From NCBI GenBank assembly GCA_003194525.1, contig NBIV01000602.1, positions 1-24,175 on the forward strand: DNA of 24,175 nt. The letters run 5' to 3'. The position numbers were made by a program, and so were the translations under genes. This DNA is from Gracilariopsis chorda (Eukaryota > Rhodophyta > Florideophyceae > Gracilariales > Gracilariaceae). A model generated the notes under the pieces. The model made no database searches, had not been told where the DNA came from, and saw nothing but the letters and a program-made list of their open reading frames with translations. Positions 10,253 to 17,639 of this stretch are shown here, piece after piece (positions within the stretch are counted from its first letter, which is position 1; every line of letters starts with the position of its first letter).

Positions 10253-10269
10253 GCCCGGTTTGTCCGGGC
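10253..10269. repeat. Hairpin inside the left terminal repeat
   Basis: GCCCGG (10253-10258), loop TTTGT, CCGGGC (10264-10269): a perfect 6-bp GC-only stem at the inner edge of the candidate element's left end. Confidence 0.6.
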
Positions 10270-10512
10270 AATCATGCGGGCACACTGAATTTCACACACC
10301 CATCCGCAAATTACCTCTACTGCTAACTCTAGCAGAGCCATCGACGAAGAAGTTGTTATTGTGGTCACTTTCCCAATACTTGGGCTACTCTTGGTTATCC
10401 ATGCAGTCCGCTAGGGTATTGCTAACGCATATTTTCAGATTACTAACATGGTAGCCTGTTAGCGCCCCAAGGATAAAGGGTTACCACAAGAACCTTTTTC
10501 GGATACTCCATG

Positions 10513-10534
10513 GTAGCCTTCAGCAGAAGGCTAC
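10513..10534. repeat. 9-bp inverted repeat with 4-nt loop
   Basis: GTAGCCTTC, loop AGCA, GAAGGCTAC. It is one of several dyads in the middle of the candidate MITE. Confidence 0.6.
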
Positions 10535-10664
10535 TACCCAACGGTAAGCGTTGCGGTTGCACTTCACTCCCCTGTCATCTCGCCCAAAAGACTATGATCA
10601 ATAGAGCGGCGTATCAGATTCATCTGCGAGCGTTGTGCGTAAAACAGGGTCAAAGCTGTTGGGG

Positions 10665-10680
10665 CTCTCTCTCTCTCTCT
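10665..10680. repeat. (CT)n microsatellite
   Basis: An uninterrupted run of about eight CT dinucleotides, close to the right end of the candidate element. Confidence 0.8.
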
Positions 10681-10907
10681 GTTTACGAACGAGTAACATC
10701 AATTCTATGTTAGCCCGGGGGTTTGCTAAGGACCCCTACAACCTATAACGCGTTCTTCGTACGATAGCTATTAGCTACAACCCGGAGTCGTGCTACACAC
10801 ACTGGGTTACTACTATACTAAGAATGCATTAGGTGTCTAGGCGTGTTCAACCGCAGAATCGTTTCGTTTCCGAGGACTGTTGCCTTCTTCATTCCACCAT
10901 TTCATTC

Positions 10908-11232
10908 AACCTCTAGAGGTCCTCGGGTAAGGGGCACACCACGACAAGGCGATTCGCATGTACCACGTTGGCCGCCAAGAAACCATTGACGACATCCTTT
11001 CCGCCCAATCCTCATTTCAGCGGCAAGATCGGGGGTAAGAACCGGCGCGTAACCTGCTGCGGCGTCTGATCCAAGTGTAGATCCTCCGAGAAAACCCTGG
11101 AAAAAACCCCGGTCCAGAGGCTCCTTTGGAGCTCTTCCTTCGAGGGAAAAATTCAGGGAAACAGCGGCTGGATCTTCTTCCGGTAGCGGGCCCGTGACCG
11201 ACTGCGTACGTGCAGTTACGCGGGTGACTTTT
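10908..11232 (-). other. Minus-strand open stretch without start codon
   Basis: Reading the minus strand from 11232 down to a TGA near 10908, one frame is open for about 108 codons but has no ATG in its first two-thirds. It reads TGPLPEEDPAAVSLNFSLEG, then Gly/Phe-rich GFFQGFLGGSTLGSD, then AAEMRIGRKGCRQWFLGGQ. Composition is protein-like and the stretch is more GC-rich than its surroundings. It could be an internal exon or a fragment of a decayed transposon polyprotein. I recognise no domain, and the length alone is not beyond chance. Confidence 0.25.
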
Positions 11233-11241
11233 CAAGACTAT

Positions 11242-11541
11242 TCACCCAGGTCCGCGAGGGCAACTGGCAAGCTGACCGGTTGCTTGGGCGAGTTTAATGT
11301 TGGGGCTCTTTAAACCACCTTGCACTTGTATAGCAGCTGCGCGTTCGCACGGTTGGAAAGTGGTGCTTCTGTGGCTCACATCAGTGGAATGACATGACCT
11401 GTCTGCTCTACTAACAGACCAGCCTAAAGCCAATCGAGGTCGTGCCACTGCGCCTGACAAACACCAGGTCAACTTCCCCGCTGATATCTGTAGGTCACTC
11501 GACCGTGGTCCACAGGAGTGCAATAAGATCGGAGGGGTCAC
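11242..11541 (-). other. Minus-strand ORF, 99 codons, unknown
   Basis: This frame lies just upstream (on the minus strand) of the open stretch at 10908-11232, in a different frame. It is Ser/Ala/Arg-rich with no recognisable domain. It may be part of the same decayed element. The length is within chance expectation. Confidence 0.15.
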
Positions 11542-11979
11542 GCGGCATGAAGACGTTGCTGTGGAGATGAAACAATGATCTAGCTAGGTCTAGTGTCCAT
11601 CACTCAAGTTACGCAAGTGCAGCAGTGGAGGAAATACATCAGTGGATGTTTGTCACTGGTTGCTAATGATGATATTGCGCCTCTCCCTGGAATCCAGTGA
11701 TCTCTCTCAGCAATAACCAGGGCACCATGGGGTCTTGCTTAGAATCTTTCCTGCATTTGATGACATCGATATCATCTACTTGTATTCTTCGGTAAACGTA
11801 TCTTTCCGGCTCCTTCACATCTATTCATCGCTTCGTGATGAATATATATATGCCCCCCCGGACCAGAGAGGAGCGTCGTACCAGTATGAGGCAAGCGCCG
11901 TCACAGAGATCCTAGGCAGACTCCATTGCAAACACGTACCCACAACCAGTCATAACACTCCCTGATAAAGCAGCAAGAA
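11542..11979. other. No gene supported; AT and C runs
   Basis: A short TA alternation around 11844-11850 is followed by a run of seven C at about 11852. A plus-strand frame of 76 codons covers 11735-11965 but shows nothing recognisable. The TA run lies about 450 bp upstream of the copy C start, too far to be a core promoter unless the 5' UTR is long. Confidence 0.35.
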
Positions 11980-12305
11980 AAGCTGACTGTTGCAAATGAA
12001 GAGCACGTCTTTCGATCCAATCGACAACTGCCACGCAGCGCAACACATCGACAGCCGTCACGCAGCTCCATATTATCAAGTGCAGAACGCCGTTCGGTAC
12101 TCGTCGTCTTTCGTCGTACAGCCCTCTCTCCCAGATATACATCGCGTAGGGACCGGCAGTGTGACATGTGCCGTGGTCTCCAAAGCAGTACTTCAGGCAC
12201 GGCTTGCGCGCAGCGGACCGCCTTCTTCTCTTCCACCTCTTCTCATTCAACTTCGTCAACCTTCTCTTCATCTTGAGCCATTGAGACCTGCAACAAATAC
12301 TCGAG
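11980..12305 (+). promoter_or_regulatory. Conserved 5' flank of copy C
   Basis: The blocks shared with the A flank appear in the same order: ATGAAGAGCA near 11997, a TTCGATCCAATC-like segment, GCCACGCAGC, CGACAGCCGTCACG and GTGCCGTGGTC. The final CTCGAG directly before the ATG is also kept. The section from about 12225 to 12290 is pyrimidine-rich (many CTT and TCT), as expected for a core promoter or 5' UTR in intron-poor eukaryotes. Confidence 0.5.
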
Positions 12306-12950
12306 ATGACCATGCGCAAACGAACCAACAACAAGCGGGAATGCACATCCCCCACCAACTCTCCGGCCTGCAAGTGTGCCCGTGTTGAGAGCTGTGCAGA
12401 AGAAGTGCCGCAAACTAATGCAGCCGCCCCCAACTTCGATGTCGCTCCACGCACTCCAGTGCAACAAATTATGGCGACCCGTCTCCGTCTCCCGCCGTCT
12501 GCTACTGGTGGGAAAGGCGGTTCGTCTTCATCGTCGATCCCCGTCGTCCGGCCGCTTTGCTTCATTCCGGCAAGCGAGCATACGACGAAGATTGGAAAAC
12601 CCCACCCGCATCAACCCATATCAAGTCTGCCGAGGTTTTCCATTGGTGACTCCTTGGCGAACGGGAGCATCGCTCGCTCGCCCACTCCCGTCACTACTTC
12701 CCAGCGGGAGTCCGTCCGCGCCGCACCAAGCCCAACTCGATGTATCGGTGCGAACGGGAGGGGGCGAGTCGACATGGGGACACAAACTTTCGCTACGGAT
12801 TATGAGAGCGAATATGGGCAGCCGCAGTCTGACGGTTACGACAATCCTGGCGAAAACGGGAATGTGACTGCCGTGGAGGTTGTTGATTTATTTGCAGATG
12901 AGGGCGAGAAGCATTCCGGGATTGCCACGGAGGTTATAGATTTATGTTAG
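12306..12950 (+). CDS. Copy C: Pro/Ser-rich protein with GTQT motif and SIM-like tail, 214 aa
   Basis: The start is fixed by CTCGAGATGAC, shared with A and B. Residues 4-26 are basic and cysteine-containing (RKRTNNKREC, CKCAR). The middle is Ser/Pro/Thr-rich and probably disordered. The block ISSLPRFSIGDSLANGSIA (105-123) is also found in copy F and, more weakly, in D. Residues 154-161 (RVDMGTQT) are the family junction and fit the TQT class of LC8 docking sequences. The tail carries VEVVDL (190-195) and EVIDL (209-213), each followed or preceded by acidic residues, much like SUMO-interacting motifs. The frame closes with TAG at 12948, exactly inside the second repeat module, so the protein is probably truncated relative to the family. 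No signal peptide, membrane segment or enzyme motif is seen. Nuclear function is inferred. Confidence 0.65.
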   Translation: MTMRKRTNNKRECTSPTNSPACKCARVESCAEEVPQTNAAAPNFDVAPRTPVQQIMATRLRLPPSATGGKGGSSSSSIPVVRPLCFIPASEHTTKIGKPHPHQPISSLPRFSIGDSLANGSIARSPTPVTTSQRESVRAAPSPTRCIGANGRGRVDMGTQTFATDYESEYGQPQSDGYDNPGENGNVTAVEVVDLFADEGEKHSGIATEVIDLC

Positions 12951-13067
12951 GATGAGGGTGAGACGCATTCTGCGACTGTTGGCGGAACAGTGCGAAATGT
13001 TATAGACGTCGTAAACTTGTGTACAGATTCGGAAGCGGAGGACAGTGACCGGTGGTTGATGTTATGA
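12951..13067 (+). other. Tail modules beyond the copy C stop codon
   Basis: After the TAG the same frame continues DEGETHSATVGGTVRNV, then IDVVNLCTDSEAEDSDRW, ending at the TGA at 13065. DEGETHS repeats the DEGEKHS just before the stop, so the TAG falls inside the second unit of a roughly 54-60 nt tandem repeat. VVNLCTDSEAED matches the post-stop end of copy D and is the best SIM-like sequence in the window (hydrophobic core followed by acidic residues and serine). Confidence 0.5.
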
Positions 13068-13257
13068 GGTCGACAATCTCAATGATGAGGTGCAAAGTCG
13101 GTTTGCAGGTTGGAACAATGAGTTGGTTCGAGGGTTGATTGCTCTTGAGACGAGTTCAGTGTGTACAGATAATGAGCTGTCGGCGAAAGTGTACCATAAA
13201 GCTTTCTTCAGTTCGAAGTTATTCGCATGTTTGTTTCGTCCACAAGTCTTCTGCTGA
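13060..13257 (+). other. Coding-like stretch 3' of copy C in another frame
   Basis: In the frame starting TGT at 13060, 65 codons are open to the TGA at 13255. They read YEVDNLNDEVQSRFAGWNNE, then LVRGLIALETSSVCTDNE, which is acidic and helical in character. The AGWNNELVRG part has a counterpart 3' of copy A, and GLIALETS has one 3' of copy D. It may be a former C-terminal domain of the family, now out of frame. Confidence 0.35.
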
Positions 13258-13813
13258 GCATCCCCACGATACCAGCTGGGTTCTCGTAAAGGCCCTGCTC
13301 CCCACATTACGACTCGCAAAGCGGAAGCCGCTGGTTAGTGTTCCTGATTCGGAGTTGGTCTCCTTTCAAGATGCGACCAGTCCATTCTTGTTTCCCTCAG
13401 CTGAGGAGAGCGAAGACGGAATAGCGCGTGACCGAATGTGTTTACCAGGAAGGGACTTGAGTGCTGCTCAGATCGCGCCATTGCACAGAGGAGCAGACTC
13501 ATGTGTATGGCATATGGGTCGAAACCGGAAATCCAAAGGGCAAACGGTAGGCGGAAGAGGCGTGTGGGAAATTGAGCACATGAAGATGGAAGATCAAAAG
13601 AGGGATAGGCTTGGGACACAAGCTGTGCGTGAAGATCTGGTGATGGCAGTTGGGCGTGTTCTCGGCAGGGATGTGAGGGAGGTGCAGCTTGTAGAGAGCG
13701 AGAGTGATAGAAAGGTGTTGGGATGTGTCACCGTGTCCATGTGTTATGAAGAAAAAGAAGCAAAAAACATGCAGCACCGGGGATTCCAGACCGATCCCTC
13801 ATGTCAGTACTAG
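13172..13813 (+). CDS. Hypothetical ORF 3' of copy C, 213 codons
   Basis: The frame is open from at least 13139 to the TAG at 13811; 13172 is the first ATG in it. Its length is beyond what chance would normally give in this window. The product is mixed in charge, with acidic patches (SAEESEDG, EVQLVESESD) and basic ones (GRNRKSKG, KMEDQKRDR). I recognise no domain, signal peptide or membrane segment. It starts about 100 bp after the tail modules of copy C, in a different frame. It could be a separate gene, a displaced C-terminal part of the family, or an exon whose true start lies upstream. The antisense frame in the same place is low-complexity and probably a shadow. Confidence 0.4.
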   Translation: MSCRRKCTIKLSSVRSYSHVCFVHKSSAEHPHDTSWVLVKALLPTLRLAKRKPLVSVPDSELVSFQDATSPFLFPSAEESEDGIARDRMCLPGRDLSAAQIAPLHRGADSCVWHMGRNRKSKGQTVGGRGVWEIEHMKMEDQKRDRLGTQAVREDLVMAVGRVLGRDVREVQLVESESDRKVLGCVTVSMCYEEKEAKNMQHRGFQTDPSCQY

Positions 13814-13929
13814 CCCGGCCCAACGCGACTTAGCTTCGTAGTGCGGGATGGGGTACGGCGTTTGTCGTCGTGGTGTGGCCGCATGTGGCAGTGTAGCGGC
13901 TATCAGAGGATTTTTATAGCTCAGTGTAG

Positions 13930-14000
13930 ATAATCTACCGGTGCGTACATGTTCATGGACAACACATATTATCTACAGATGCGTACATGTTCTTGTACAA
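13930..14000. repeat. Direct repeat, two units with 38-bp period
   Basis: 13930-13962 and 13968-14000 share TGCGTACATGTTC plus flanking ATAATCTAC-like and ACAA sequence, with a few mismatches. It lies in sequence with no supported gene. Confidence 0.6.
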
Positions 14001-14299
14001 GACCAGAAACCGCTTGCAACTGTTGTAGAGGCTCTGATGAATGGGCTGTGACCACTTCATTCCCATCGTCCCATGAAAAAGTGCTTCGTGTCATTGTCTA
14101 GCGAGTCAGCTACCTTAAACAGCATTTGACTGCCATTACATTACTTTAAACAACTGCTTGAACATTAAACAAAAACACGCACCACAGCATCGCTGACACA
14201 ATGGACCCCCTCTGACCATTTGCCTCCGATATACCTCTCTCATTCCTCGTGAACCTTTTCGCGGTACAGCGCTGCGATTACAGCGGCGCATCATCAATC

Positions 14300-14542
14300 A
14301 TGGTCTATAGCCAGATCAGTTTGCGTATGTGCAGCCATCAGCTCATCGAAACCGGCGCATGTACCACGCCGCACGGTTTTTTACTGCCTTGTGAAGTCTC
14401 TATGGGGCTTCTTGCGCGCACCGCTGTTCGTCTTCAAGCCGCAGTTCCAACACTAAGCATGATGTTCGAGGGAAGCGAGGAAGTGGTGCCCAACTATTTC
14501 CCCCCGATGACCCTGCTTGATGAACGTTTGTGCCAATGTTGA
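14300..14542 (+). CDS. Small hypothetical ORF, 80 aa
   Basis: The ATG at 14300 opens a frame to the TGA at 14540. The frame is also open upstream to about 14249. The product has evenly mixed composition (QISLRMCSHQLIETGACTTP, then LLARTAVRLQAAVPTLSMMF) and ends with Cys-Gln-Cys. No domain is recognised. The only supporting context is a strong stem-loop about 50 bp downstream (14591-14624). The length is compatible with chance. Confidence 0.25.
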   Translation: MVYSQISLRMCSHQLIETGACTTPHGFLLPCEVSMGLLARTAVRLQAAVPTLSMMFEGSEEVVPNYFPPMTLLDERLCQC

Positions 14543-14590
14543 ATTCATGGTGCACAACCACAGATTGGGCACGGTTTCATTCAAGACCGA

Positions 14591-14624
14591 AAGGTAAAGC
14601 AAGATGAGTTCGGTGCTTTACCTT
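14591..14624. terminator. 11-bp perfect stem-loop
   Basis: AAGGTAAAGCA (14591-14601) pairs perfectly with TGCTTTACCTT (14614-14624) around a 12-nt loop. It sits about 50 bp after the small ORF ending at 14542, so it could be a 3' UTR structure. There is no T-run typical of a bacterial terminator, so the type is tentative. Confidence 0.4.
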
Positions 14625-15633
14625 CTTCTGTGTTTGCGAAATACTTTCCTCATTTGCTAAACAGGACACCTGTAGTCCGTCTTTTGGTGAGCTTTTTCAT
14701 TCCGCGACGCTATCAGACGCCTTGAGCGAAGCGATTTCGCTCCAAGGTCTGCAGCGGAACCCCGGTATTTCGAGACTCGACGCAAATGGCATCAAACTAC
14801 AAGCCCAGAGGGTTATCTGCCGATGTGCTACGGGAAGAACCGGTTCCCACTAGATAAGAACAGTGCCAGCGGTGTAAATAGCACAAAATCCTACCAGCGC
14901 GTGACAACCATGGCAAGAAGGTAGAGGACGTTTGGATCATTTCCGGCTGAACAGAGCTGCGGACAATCACTCTGTTTTCAGTCTCGTCGAGGAAATTGTG
15001 GCGACTGTCCGCCATGATTGATGTACCATCTGCATTCTCTCCGCCTCGTGCCGTGCCAGTCTTCACGCACTTCCTAGTCAAGTCCGGTTTGACGGAAGAA
15101 ATTGCCCAACGTCACATGACACGTACATCAGTACTCGTGCGGTTTGACTCACAATGCATTCATGTATGTGCCTCTTTCGGCTGTCGAACCGCAACTCGTA
15201 CAACGTATCAAGGCAATTATCACCGCCAGTCTACAAACGGACGGCGAACAACCTCTCCTTTAGGCGTGCATATCTACTCCGTCATCATAACTCGTTCCCT
15301 GCACTTACAAAGAAAGTGCATTTGACTCTCGCCCATATGTTCGTTCACGATAAGCCGAGCTTGTTCCCTATAAATACCCCCTGTCCAACATCTTCGTCGG
15401 CCGCAACGGCCCCAGTCTCATTCTCAACCTTACCACCCCAGTGCCCTATACAGCTTTCCATTCACCATCACAACCACAACATTCTCCGCTTCCGCTCTAG
15501 TGTTTGATACTCGAGTTCTCACTGTTACCTTTTCTCCAGATGCATTTTGCAACACTGACCAATCCACTCATTTTCTCTCGTTCGTCTACACTTCTCACAA
15601 GTTACACGGTATAGTATAGGGGTCTAATGAACT
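14625..15633. other. No gene firmly supported; overlapping frames on both strands
   Basis: Between about 14797 and 15325 the plus and minus strands both have frames of about 95-125 codons with protein-like composition, overlapping each other. I cannot tell which, if either, is real. A TATAAATA box lies at 15369-15376, followed by pyrimidine-rich sequence. Confidence 0.3.
15369..15376 (+). promoter_or_regulatory. TATA box candidate
   Basis: TATAAATA is preceded by GTTCCC and followed by CCCCC and a pyrimidine-rich stretch. It would suit the spliced candidate gene at about 15634-15945 if that gene has an upstream exon or a long leader. Confidence 0.4.
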
Positions 15634-15945
15634 TTGGAGGGTCCTAACAGTGGATTTCCTAGCTTTGCTTATTTTTATCTGATCGCCCCAGAGCAGTATC
15701 CAAAGAGGCTGAGGCTAGGGGATGCCGCTGCAGCCCTCGTAAGCTCCGCAGTCTATTGGGTACTCGCTCGATCCAAATACCATAACTTGACGCCATCCAC
15801 CATCATTCGTAAGTTCAGCGTTTGTCTATCTCACCATTTCTGTTCCAGTATCCTTCTCTTCTTAGCTAACCATTTCTATCTCCTCTGCGCTCTCTTCACG
15901 ACAGCCCAACGCATTTCCCACACAGTCCTCTCTGGGGTGCGATGA
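15634..15945 (+). CDS. Candidate gene 3' part with one intron, unknown product
   Basis: The frame from 15634 (no ATG; probably an exon start or upstream exon needed) encodes GFPSFAYFYLIAPEQYPKRL, then RLGDAAAALVSSAVYWVLAR and SKYHNLTPSTII. At 15809 it meets a perfect donor, GTAAGT. The putative intron runs to CAG at 15904 (96 nt), with GCTAAC near 15866-15871 and a pyrimidine-rich tract before the acceptor. Splicing keeps the frame and adds PQRISHTVLSGVR before the TGA at 15943. The intron is a multiple of three, so the unspliced frame is also open. The region has no recognised domain; the aromatic/aliphatic stretch could be a membrane segment. The splice signals are the main support. Confidence 0.4.
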   Translation: MEGPNSGFPSFAYFYLIAPEQYPKRLRLGDAAAALVSSAVYWVLARSKYHNLTPSTIIRKFSVCLSHHFCSSILLFLANHFYLLCALFTTAQRISHTVLSGVR

Positions 15946-15960
15946 ATGGTTTTGAGGTTG

Positions 15961-16084
15961 GTTGTAAAACTGCCCGGTCCAGGTGTGGGAACCTGGTTGT
16001 AAAAACACTTTCCTTCTGGACGAAGTTGTAAAACGGGCCCTGCTTCGTGGTGCACATCCGGCATCGGCGGGTGGGTTGTAAAAC
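15961..16084. repeat. Four dispersed copies of GTTGTAAAAC
   Basis: The motif occurs at 15961-15970, 15996-16006 (one extra A), 16025-16034 and 16075-16084, with start spacings of 35, 29 and 50 bp. Between copies lie a CAGGT/ACCTG dyad (15981-15995) and a GGGCCC palindrome. The cluster starts just after the stop codon of the spliced candidate gene, so it would be in its 3' UTR or just beyond. Confidence 0.7.
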
Positions 16085-16564
16085 CGTATGGTATCCAACC
16101 TCACTTCAAGGGACGCGGTCAAATGAGTTATCATTTGGTCGTTGCTCCCACATCGTCATTGGGTTGTGACCACTTGACGGTGGGTGGATGGCTACGGGTG
16201 AGCTGACTGTAGACAATAGTCAAATACAACAGTACACAACAATGATGTTAGGCGTTGGAAACGCAATCTTCATGCGTTCACTGCAAGACACCGCAGCCGC
16301 ATGAACAGCATCGTGCGACAACTATGGTCAGTTGTTTCCATACCTTATAGGTCTTCTGTGTAGATGGCTTGTAATTGATCTGAAGTTCCACTTTAATCGC
16401 AACTCTCTGCAGAATATGAACGATTGATTGTAGTGCTGTTTAGTTCGATATGGCGGTTGGACTCTGGGTGATTTGTATCGGCATCGTAGGGGCAAGAAGG
16501 TTCTGCATTTGCTAGCGTACCCATCTATGACACGTGTGCTTCCCAGCGCTTCGCATGCCTCGCA
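16085..16564. other. No gene supported
   Basis: Only short frames occur on either strand. No repeats or RNA genes are evident. Confidence 0.4.
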
Positions 16565-16765
16565 CTAGTGTCTCCAATTCTCGGAAATAAAGTACAAGTT
16601 ACTCTGTTTCACGTTCTCAGCTTCTGAAACTCCGGAGTGCCGGAGTTTATTTGAAAACATATCCCAAATCCTCTTCGATGGCTGTCCAGAATATAACACA
16701 TGCTCACCAAGTATGCGTCGTTTATCCGCGTCCATATCGCTGTTTGTGTCTGCTGTACACACTGC
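16565..16765 (-). CDS. Candidate terminal exon, unknown product
   Basis: On the minus strand, an open frame ends with TAG at 16565 and encodes TADTNSDMDADKRRILGEHV, then LYSGQPSKRIWDMFSNKLRH and SEAENVKQSNLYFISENW. Composition is balanced and protein-like. The first in-frame ATG is at DMDAD, close to the start. An in-frame TAA lies just upstream, along with AG-ending sequences that could be an acceptor. I recognise no domain. A short frame like this could be chance. Confidence 0.3.
   Translation of the reverse strand, partial: AVCTADTNSDMDADKRRILGEHVLYSGQPSKRIWDMFSNKLRHSGVSEAENVKQSNLYFISENWRH
16627..16648. repeat. 9-bp inverted repeat with 4-nt loop
   Basis: AAACTCCGG, loop AGTG, CCGGAGTTT. 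It lies inside the minus-strand candidate exon at 16565-16765, so it may be incidental. Confidence 0.55.
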
Positions 16766-17639
16766 TCTACATTATGAGTGCTTTGCACTAACATCACAGT
16801 CATGGTTAAAAACACTCAACCATATGCGCTGCAACTGAGGGGATCGGAATGCTCCCTTTTTCACGACATAAAGTGATTATGAGGTCAATGTTTATCGTCC
16901 TAGTCGAAGACAACAAGACAGATCAGGATGCGTGTGCAGTTCAGTATTACCAAGCCAGGTTGTGTTTAATCGATGGCGTACCTTTTGTTTATTTCCTTGC
17001 CACATCTTGTTTCTGCCTAGGGTAGTAGTCGCGCATTTTTACTTCAACATGACATTAAAACAAACACCACACATAATCCAGCTCTCCCACATCACACTCT
17101 CAGAAAAGTTTGCAGCCCAAGGAGTATATCTACCATACAAACCTGTTCTGCAGTGACCGATTTCTGCAGACTTGACATGATGCCAAGCCCGCTGAGCCGA
17201 TGAGTATCTGTCAGCGCAAGATCCTCGTATGGTAACCGCAACTAGCTTACCTAACTTTTCTCTGCAACCCGTTGTCGCCGATCTTCTCCAGCCTGAAAAT
17301 GAATGAGAGGTCAATCTGCGTCTAAATCGTTTCTTATTCGTTTCAAGATCGATAGGCGTGACCGAGTGAGTTACCCTTGGTACGCGCTATTCTAGCCAAA
17401 TAATTCGATTTGGTGCTGTTCCTTGTCGATGGGTGAGTGCCACGTTTCTTTTCCTATGAGGCCAAGCACTGTCTGCAGATCGTTACTCACTTTGATCACA
17501 AAGAAGGAGTCCTCGTAGTCTTGTCCGTACTTCGATCTTTGCATGGTGTGTCCCGTCTTTCGAGAATAATTTCATCTCACCAGAATGTGAATGACTACCT
17601 TCAACGCCGTCTATCTGTACTTTACGTTCGATACGCCTC
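16766..17639. other. No gene supported
   Basis: Frames of 60-90 codons occur on both strands around 16930-17680 and overlap each other. None has a domain, and no splice pair stands out. Confidence 0.35.

Larger units (their letters stand above)
10236..10739. mobile_element. Candidate MITE-like element, 504 bp, imperfect terminal inverted repeats
   Basis: The left end (10236-10258) and the reverse complement of the right end (10715-10739) match over about 23 bp, with two single-base gaps and two mismatches. The shared core is CCTTAGCAA next to a G-rich outer end. No coding frame of note lies inside, which suits a non-autonomous DNA element. The interior holds several dyads: a GCCCGG/CCGGGC hairpin at 10253-10269, CTAACA/TGTTAG around 10443-10462, and GTAGCCTTC/GAAGGCTAC at 10513-10534. 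I could not find a convincing target-site duplication, so the transposon call rests on the inverted ends. Confidence 0.45.

Noticed and set aside
11912..12565. 217-codon minus-strand open frame
   Set aside because: It is antisense to copy C and its conserved flank. Copy C is supported by paralogy on the plus strand, so this is a shadow.
14797..15325. Overlapping plus and minus frames of about 95-125 codons
   Set aside because: Both look equally protein-like and neither has splice, paralogy or domain support, so I could not choose a strand.
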